NCBI GenBank assembly: GCA_029721435.1
Contig: CM056573.1
Span: 4,951,501 to 5,015,500 of the forward strand
Length of the DNA: 64,000 nt
Direction: 5' to 3'
DNA from: Gymnothorax reevesii
Taxonomy: Eukaryota; Chordata; Actinopteri; Anguilliformes; Muraenidae
In this document: positions 25,901 through 34,900 of the stretch, piece after piece
Layout of the letters: each line of letters starts with the position of its first letter
How positions within the stretch are numbered: position 1 is the first letter of the stretch
Translations under genes and position numbers: made by a program
Notes under the pieces: generated by a model
Told to the model about the DNA's origin: nothing
What the model saw: the letters and a program-made list of their open reading frames with translations, nothing else
The model's database searches: none

Positions 25901-28900
25901 TCATAATCTGATCACGAGATAGCAGAGGTGGTCAGCTTTTAATAACACTTCATGTTGAGGACTGGCCATTCAGGTGTTTGCCATTTTTCTGCTACTGAAG
26001 TGCACCTAGTGCTTGGGTTGCCAAAAAAGTAGTTGGTATCCAGCACTGCATCAAGTGCAGTCATGAAAAAATGGTAGTTCTACTTGCGCTAAATAACCTG
26101 GTGCCTGTTCTGTTTCTGTGCAAAACTCCCTTACTCTCTGTCTCTCTCTGCACACAATTTACCTTTTTTCTGTCTATACCTCCTATTCTCTCTCACAGAG
26201 CTCACGCTGAGGGCTTTCTTGGAGTTCACTTGTTATTCCCATTTAAAAAGTTTAGAGCCTCAATTTCATTGCCTTTAAGTCATCTATTCCTGTGCCTTAT
26301 CTTTATCGAAGCAGATGAGCCTTTTGCGCAATGTAGATAAAGTGCACTGCAAGCTGCAAGGTTCAAAAGGGCTGTCCTTAGTGTCTCAGGCTGAATTACA
26401 GCCTTGTTACTGAAAGATTTCATGTTGTATGGAAAATGCAAGTATAAAATAAAGTGGTGATTTGAAAATCATTTTTGACTTGTATTAAGGGTGGGGTCGG
26501 CCACTTAAATGGCATCCATGAAACTAAAATTTTCTGGGGGGGATCCCCCTTATCCCCTGCCGTAAGGGCCTCATATCTGAGGTCCCAATATTGAAAATAT
26601 GCGGCACAAGTGGCCGATAACCCTGTCAAAAACATGCTTAGGGAAACTGTGGCATGGAAAACACCTTGATGTTTTGGTGTTTCAAATGTTTTCCCCAACA
26701 GAACTCCTGATCTTGGATACAGCTTTGAGACAAACCAAGGAAGACCATTTAATTACTTCTGCTATGGTGCTGCGTGCTCAGAGGTTGAAATCGACTGTCT
26801 GACTGGAGACCATACGGTAAGAAGACTTCTCTCCATCTATGAATGCTTGCATATTGTACTATGAGAAAATATTACCCATTTCAGAACACAAGCAGTCATT
26901 TATTGTAGGTAAATTTTATCCAACCATTACATTAAAAATGCAGTATCCCCCATAACCGACCAGTTTCTGATTGCTTGAGATCGGTCTGTCTCATTGCAAT
27001 GAAATCTTTGACCTCTCTTCTTTGCAGAATTGCTTTAATTTTTCCACATAAGGGTAATGAGAATGAACGTCCTGCGGCAGCACCACAGTTGGGTTGAGAT
27101 CAGGATCATCTCCAGCCCCTCCAAAATCATTATTTGGTTGTTTGGTGGTGGATTTGCTCTAGTGCTTTGGATATTTGCCATCTGCTCAAGCTTGAGCATG
27201 CGGACGGATGAATAAATATTTTTCTTCACGATTTTTATTCTGTAACTTTAGTTTGAAATATTACATGCTCAAATCGGGCATGCGCATTGCTGACAACTGA
27301 CGTTAAGGCATTAGGGTTTTGCGAATGATGACATTAAATAGTTCTTTCTGTTTGGTGTCATCCTGAGTGAACATCAGTAAATAATTGCTACATTCCCTCT
27401 CAAGCTAGCTTTCCCCTCTAGCAAGCTTTGAAAAAACTTGTAAGAAGCAGAAATATTATGACTTTGCCAAAAACTTTTAGCCATAACTCGATCATGTGCA
27501 CTTATTTATGCTTTGGTTGCAGTTGAAAAGTAGTTGGCTTGTTATTGTGCATTTCTGATTCCCAACTACTGAAGCTGTTGGTTCCTGGTCTTGATTGTGG
27601 TGTAGAATGCAAAACTGCAAGCCGGAGGATTTCAAACTCAAACTCAGCCTAAGCCGTTTCCTTTCCGAAGAAAACTCCAAACCCAGAATTTCAGCAAACG
27701 ATTTGAAGCATGTTTTCATGTTGGGAGGAATTTGCTAGCAACCTCCTAAAAACGCCCTTGCAACCACCCTGTGCACTAGCAACCCCGTAGAAACAGTCGC
27801 ACCCTTAAACATGACCGTCGACCGCAACATACCCATTTGTGCTTCTCTACTTATGGCACAATTTTTCTCTCAGGGCAAAATTGAAAAGGAAGAATGATCA
27901 TGTGAAATTATTTTAAACTAAACTAAAACTGAGTTTTGCGCAGTATTGAGAGAATTTTACGAAATGCGTAGTTACACAACAAGAAGCGATAACTGTCGCC
28001 TGTATGATGACAAACGGGTTTCTGGAGCTTGAGGAGCAATTACTGTTACTTTTTGTCCCTCAGAATCTTCATACCTCCATTGTTATGGACGTTGGAAACA
28101 GTCTCAACCCAGCCATTGACATCGGACAGGTACGGTGTGAACTCGTTTGAATTAAAAAAAACCCTGCATTGAGTTTATATGGTGTTTCTAACTGATGGAG
28201 TTGACAGTAAGCAAAAACGGCATGAGGACGGAGTTCTGTGATTTCCCTGTAGGTGGAGGGGGGGTTCATGCAAGGCGTGGGTCTGTTCACCCTGGAGGAG
28301 CTCCGGTATTCGCCCCAGGGGGTCCTGTTCACTCGGGGCCCGGGGATGTACAAGATTCCAACCTTCGGGGACATTCCGTCTGAATTCAAAGTCTCCCTCC
28401 TCAGGGACGCGCCGAACGACAAGGCCATCTTCTCCTCGAAGGTGAGCGACACTGTGCTATGCATCCAGTTGGTGGTTCTGGACTCCGGATTCTGAATTCT
28501 CTATTCGAGAACAATAGTGGCACCAGGATTTTGATCCTAAGTCTGGAATTTTTAGAATAAGACCGTTTAATACGGTTTTGAAACACACATATATACAGGT
28601 TTTGTATTCAGAATTGAAATACTCTCAGTGGTATCACTCCCATTGAAGAATCATGGATGAAGCTGCAATGATTGTTGCCTGTATTGCGCATGATGGGGAA
28701 AATCGGGTCCTAAATGTTTGGATTTACGAAATTTTATGTTCTGTCTCACTCCAGGCTGTGGGTGAGCCACCGCTGTTCTTGGCGGCCTCTGTGTTTTATG
28801 CCATTAAAGATGCTATCACAGCGGCCAGGGCGGAGTCTGGCCTGAGTGGGCCGTTCAGGCTGGATAGCCCCGCCTCCCCAGAGAGGATTAGAAATGCCTG

Positions 28901-31900
28901 TGAGGACAGCTTTACCAAACTGGTAAGACTTCCTATTTCTCAAAGTGTGTGTTAAAAAAGTCGCAAGAAACTTGGCTGCGTCTAATTGAAACTGTAGAAG
29001 GTTGAACTTCATTCAACAAGGTTCATGCAACAACTAATCGGAGCCGACAGCGCTGTGGTTTTCCCCTTCCTGATTTCTTCCATTTTTTGCTCACTTGTCA
29101 TAGTTATTAAATGTTTCAGATAATCTAACTAATTTCATTATTAGACTGAAAGACTATGTGAGTAGCTTAAGGCAAAATGCAGCTTTTAAATGATCTTTTC
29201 ATCCATTAGCTGACCTGGTTCAAAGGGCCGAGTGACTATTGCTGTGGTACAGCGTCCATCATCCATTTGTATAGTTTTTTTTTTTCTTCTTAAAACAACT
29301 TTTTCTCAAGTTCTACCTGGCTGATTTTAGAATTGATATAAATCTTCTTCTTGAGGCCCTGACTAAGTTTTGTATTTTTGGCTCAATTCAAAATCCATTG
29401 ACTCAGTTATGCATGTTCAACTTCTTGCGCAGTTCTATTTCATCCCTGCTGACCGCCAGAGGGCGGTGCTTAAAGCACTGAATATTCCCCTTCGCGCATG
29501 CGTAGTGCGAGTATGTATACCAACAATGTCACCTGTGACCTGCAGGTGACCCAAAGAAGATTATATCTTCCGGTGTCACCTGAGGATCGTTTCTTATTTT
29601 CTTCTGGCGCGTAGTTTGCTTGCTTGGAAAGCAATGAGTCTATTGCTTTACTACTAAATTCCGTTGCTAGTAGTTCCGCGACCATTGTCGGTCGGAGCAG
29701 CGATTGTTCGCCCTCCAGGAACTGCGACGGCGATCTTTCTCTGGTTGAGAGAGACTTTACGTTACTTTGCTGCGTTTGTTAATTACTTATCGGTGACGGT
29801 TGCGTTCGCGCATCCTTATCCCGACGTTTTAATTTAGTCTGTCGAGCTGACTTCGTTAGCTGGCTGGCGGGTTGCGTGAGCGTTTCCCGGTGTCCAGCGG
29901 ATAATTATTAGCGGGAGCGCTTGCATTAACCTCTGCTGGTCCAGGCTGCGTAGGCGCTGCCTCCCCCCAGCATATGGTCTGTTTTTGTGTTTGTGCTGTG
30001 TCCCGACGTTTAATTTAGTCGGTCGAGCTGACTTCGTTTGCTGGCTGGCGGGTTGCGTGAGCGTTTCCCGGTGTCCAGCGGATAATTATTAGCGGTAGCG
30101 CTTGCATAGCTACACCTTCAGGTGAGTTTGCATTAGCCTCTGTTGGGACAGGCTGCGTGCGCGCTGCTTCCCCCCAGCATATGGTTTGTTTATATGTTTG
30201 TGCTGCGCCCCGACGTTTAATTTAGTCGGTCGAGCGACTTTGTTTGCTGGCTGGCGGGTTGCGTGAGCGTTTCCCGGTGTCCAGCGTGAATAATTATTAG
30301 CAGTAACGCTTGCATGGCTACACCTTCAGGTGAGTTTGCATTAGCCTCTGCTGGTTCAGGCTGCGTGGGCGCTGCCTCCCCCCCAGCATATGGTCTGTTT
30401 TTGTGTTTGTGCTGTGTGCCGACGTTTAATTTAGTCGGTCAAGCTGACTTTGTTTGCTGGCTGGCGGGTTGCGTGAGCGTTTCCCGGTGTCCAGCGTGAA
30501 TAATTATTATCAGTAACGCTTGCATAGCTACACCTGCTGGTGAGTTTGCATTAACGTCTGTTGGTACAGGCTGCGTGCGCGCTGCTTCCCCCCAGCATAT
30601 GGTTTGTTTATATGTTTGTGCTGCGCCCCGACGTTTAATTTAGTCGGTCGAGCTGACTTTGTTGCTGGCTGGCGGGTTGCGTGAGCGTTTCCCGGTGTCC
30701 AGCGTGACTAATTATTAGCGGTAAGGCTTGCATAGCTACACCTGCTGGTGAGTTTGCATTAACCTCTGTTGGTACAGGCTGCGTGCGCGCTGCTTCCCCC
30801 CAGCATATGGTCTGTTTTTGTGTTTGTGCTGTGTCCCGACGTTTAATTAGTCGGTCAAGCTGACTTTGTTTGCTGGCTGGCGGGTTGCGTAAGCGTTTCC
30901 CGGTGTCCAGCGTGAGTAATTATTAGCGGTAACGCTTGCATAGCTACACCTGCTGGTGAGTTTGCATTAACCTCTGTTGGTAGAGGCTGCGTGCGCGCTG
31001 CCTCCTCCCAGCATATGGTTTGTGTTTTGCTTTGTGCTGTGTCCCGATTTGGATTTGTTACTGAGCCCCTGCTGGTATAGGCAGCGTACGCGCTCCCTCC
31101 CTCCAGCTTACGGCGTCCATACTCGGTTTGTCCATAGCGTTCGCGCTCAGGTTATCCGAGGAGTATTCATTAAAATACCAGCTGGGTTCCTTACCCGGTA
31201 TAGGTAGCGTACGCGCTCCCTCCCTCCGGCTTAAGGTGTCCATACTCTGTTTGTCCATAGCGTTCGCGCTCAGGTTACCCGAGGAGTATTCATTAAATAC
31301 CAGCTGGGTTCCTTACTCGGTATAGGCAGCGTACGCGCTCCCTCCCTCCGGCTTACGGTGTCCATACTCGGTTTGTCCTTAGCGTTCGCGCTCAGGTTAT
31401 CCGAGAAATATTCATTAAATACCAGCTGGGTTCCTTACTCGGTATAGGCAGCGTACGCTCTCCCTCCCTCCAGTGCAAGCCCCTGTAGCATACTAGCGGG
31501 AGCGTCTGGGCTTATTTGGACAGGTGAGTGTCGTGTAAGCCTCCAGCGCCACCACAATGGATGACTCCCATTTCTGTACGTCATGTGAGGCTCCTCTACA
31601 GCCAGAGGACGGCCATGACCTATGCCCCGCATGCCTCGGTCCTGAGCACCTGCGGGAGGCGCCGTCAGACAACCCCTGCATGAACTGCAGTTACTTGCCT
31701 TGGGAGGTGAGGGCTGCCAGTCGGGCGCAGGTGGAACATCAAGGGGATGAAAGTGACCTCCCCCCATCAGGCCAGTCTCCCCCGGCCTGTTAGAGACGCT
31801 CTAAGCGGCGGGCTGCGGCTACAGCAGTCGCACCCTCCAGGAAGAGGGCGAAATCTGCTCAAAAAGAGACAAGAAAGCAGGCTCTCATCTAAAGTCGATC

Positions 31901-34900
31901 AGCTGTCTGCTGAGCTGGCCCAGGTCAGGCCCATGCTCAGAGACTGCCAGCCTGATGCCCCATTGCAAGGTGATTTGACACCCTCTCCTCCAATGCCAGT
32001 GCTGGTACCTGAGGAGGATACATTTTCCCTGGCAGCTTCGGCTACCTACTTCCACGGTTATGGGAGAGATTCGTAAAATGGGGGTTCCCAGGCATCTGAG
32101 TGGGGCGCCCACTCCTCGGCTCCGAGTTCAGTGGCTGAGTTGGGAGATGGCTCCATGCGGGCAATCATGCGCATGGCTTTAGATCGACTGCACATGCATG
32201 TACCACAGCAGGCAGAAGCTGCACCTGCTAGTGCCCTCTTCAGGCGCAGGCCAGCCCCCACTACCTTCGTTATTCCCCACTCTAAGGACTATCTGAAGGA
32301 GCTGCAGGCCTGTTGGAGACCTTCTCACAAGGCCTTATGATGCTGGAGCACGTGCTTGCCGCATGGGGAGCTCTTTGTCGAATCTCACGTTGGCGCTCTC
32401 AGCTTCACTGCAGGAGGGCAACGTGGCTGCTGATTCTGTCACTTTTTGTGATGCCTCACTGGAGGCATTCGGCCTTCTGTCCAGGGAACTTGGACGGATG
32501 ATGTCCATCCTGGTTCAGGCTCGTCGCCAGGTTTGGCTATCTCAGTCAAACTTGACAGAGGCATCCAGGAGACTCCTTCGAAGTCTCCCCATGGAACCGG
32601 GAGAGATATTTGGTCCTGCAGCCCAGGAAGCACTGGAAAGGACCATCCAGGCTGTGCAAACCAGGCAGCGGCTTGCGGGCCTTAGGCGGATGCCTCTTCT
32701 TGATAGGCCTCCTGCCAGCAGAACGAGGGGTTCCTCGGCTGCTTCTCACACCCGCTTACCACGGCCGACCCACTCCACTGGCCGTCGTGTTGCCCAGCGT
32801 CCCATGCGGAGACCAGCTTGGGACTTTCGAGGCCCTGCCCGCCTGTCCACCCCCCCTCCACCCCCCTTAGGGCCCTAGGGGCCGGGGGGCCAGACATTGA
32901 GGCCGTGGGGCCGGCGGTCAGATATTTTTCACATCAGCTCCAACAGTGGGCTGCTCATACTTCAGACCCGTGGGTGGTTGCCACCTTGACCCACGGGTAC
33001 AAGCTTCAATTCCGCCGCCGGCCCCTCACTTCTGGCCGGGTCAAAATGGCCTCTATCAGCGACCCGGCAAAGGCTCGCGTGTTGGGCCAGGAGTTATCCA
33101 CCCTCCTGGCCAAAGGCGCCATCGAGCCCGTGGACCCTCTGTCGCGTCCCCGGGGGTACTATTCAACATACTTCCTAGTGACGAAACAGACTGGCGGATT
33201 TCGCCCAATCTTGGACCTCAGAGGGCTGAACATATTTATGAAGGTCATCCCTTTCCACATGTTGACCACTGCAGATGTCCTGCAAACTGTGGCACAGGGA
33301 GAATGGTTTATGTCCATTGACCTCAAGGACGCTTACTTCCGTGTCCCCATCACTCAAAAACATCGGCGGTTTCTCCGCTTTGCCTACCGAGACCGCCACT
33401 GGCAGTTCAGGTTCCTACCCTTTGGGCTCTCCCTCTCTCCAAGGGTCTTCACGAGGTGTGTTGCCGCAAACCTTGCGCCTCTACAGTCTCAAGGCTTGAA
33501 AATTCTCCCATACCTGGATGACTGGCTGGTCTGTCCACCATCCCGTGCTCAGGTGTCCAGTGATACAGCATGTCTCCTGTCCCACGTGGCCTGCCTCGGA
33601 CTCGAGGTGAATATGGGAAAGAGTTGCCTGGTGCCATCTCAGGCTACAACTTTCATTGGGATTGCATTGGACAGTGTAGCCATGATAGCCAGACCGCCCC
33701 CCGCTGTGTGGGCGACATCCTTCACCTTCTTGCCCTGTTCCAAGAGGGCCGTTGGCTGACCTTCCTTGCATTTCCTCGCCTCGTGGGCGAACTAACGTCC
33801 ATTTCAGCTGTGGTTCCGCTGAGCTTGCTGGCACTACGCCCCCTGCTGAGGTGGCTGAACAGCTTCCACTTGGATGCCAAGCGACACTGGCACAGGAAGC
33901 TCAGGGTGTCACAAAGGTGTCTCCTTGCCTTGGCTCACCCGGCACTCAGGCACTTTCTGCCACACCTGGCGGCCCCCCCGTCTGATCAGCCTTCGGGCAA
34001 TGTATCTATCGGGAGAGCGGAGCAACCTGACAGACTCCCTCTCCCGTCAAAAACTCCGTCAGGAGTGTGGCGCCTCCACCCGGAAATGGTCAGCACTATT
34101 TGGAGCCTCTTCGGCAGAGTGGACGTGGACCTCTTCGCTTCAGAAGTCTCTACCCACTGTCCTCTGTGGTTCTCCTTAGCCGAGACAACCAGTCCCTCGG
34201 GCCAGGACGCATTAGCCCACCCTTGGCCGGACGGCCTCCTGTATGCCTTTCCCCCGCTTCCTCTGATTCGGTCGGTACTTCAGAGGATCCTTCAGGGGGG
34301 TCGCAGTGTCCTCCTTGTGGCTCCCTTCTGGCCAGGGAGGAGCTGGTTCCCACTGCTGCACGGACTCTGTCGCGGTGCACCGTGGCGCCTTCCCGACAGG
34401 AGGGATCTCCTGTCCCAGCTGGCGGGGCGGATCTGGCACCCCAATCCACGATGCCTCCAACTGTCTGTTTGGCTGCTGGAGGGCCCGAGTTGCTGTTTAG
34501 CTCCTGTGCGGACCCTGTCGAATACACCATATTGAATGCTAGAGCGCCGTCCACTCGTCTTCAATATGAGAATAGATGGAAACTGTTTTCCGACTGGTGT
34601 ACAAGTCGGGATGAGGACCCTGTGCGCTGCTCTGTGCCAACTATTTTTGACCTCTTCAGTCTCTTCTGGATGAAGGTCGGTCTCATTCGACGTTGAAAGT
34701 GTACGTAGCGGCAATATCTTGTGGTCATGCGAGGATTGACAATGGCACTGTGGGGAGCCATAGTTTGGTGTTCCTCTTCTTGAAGGGGGCTCAGAGATTA
34801 CATCCTCTGAGTGCCCCAAGAGCTCCAGCATGGGATCTCCCCTGGTACTGGATGCACTAAGCCGGCCCCCATTTGAACCCTTGACACAAGCGGAGCTGAA

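Noticed and set aside
28069..28464. 131-codon minus-strand frame
   Set aside because: Antisense of xdh exons v and w; open only because the sense strand is coding.
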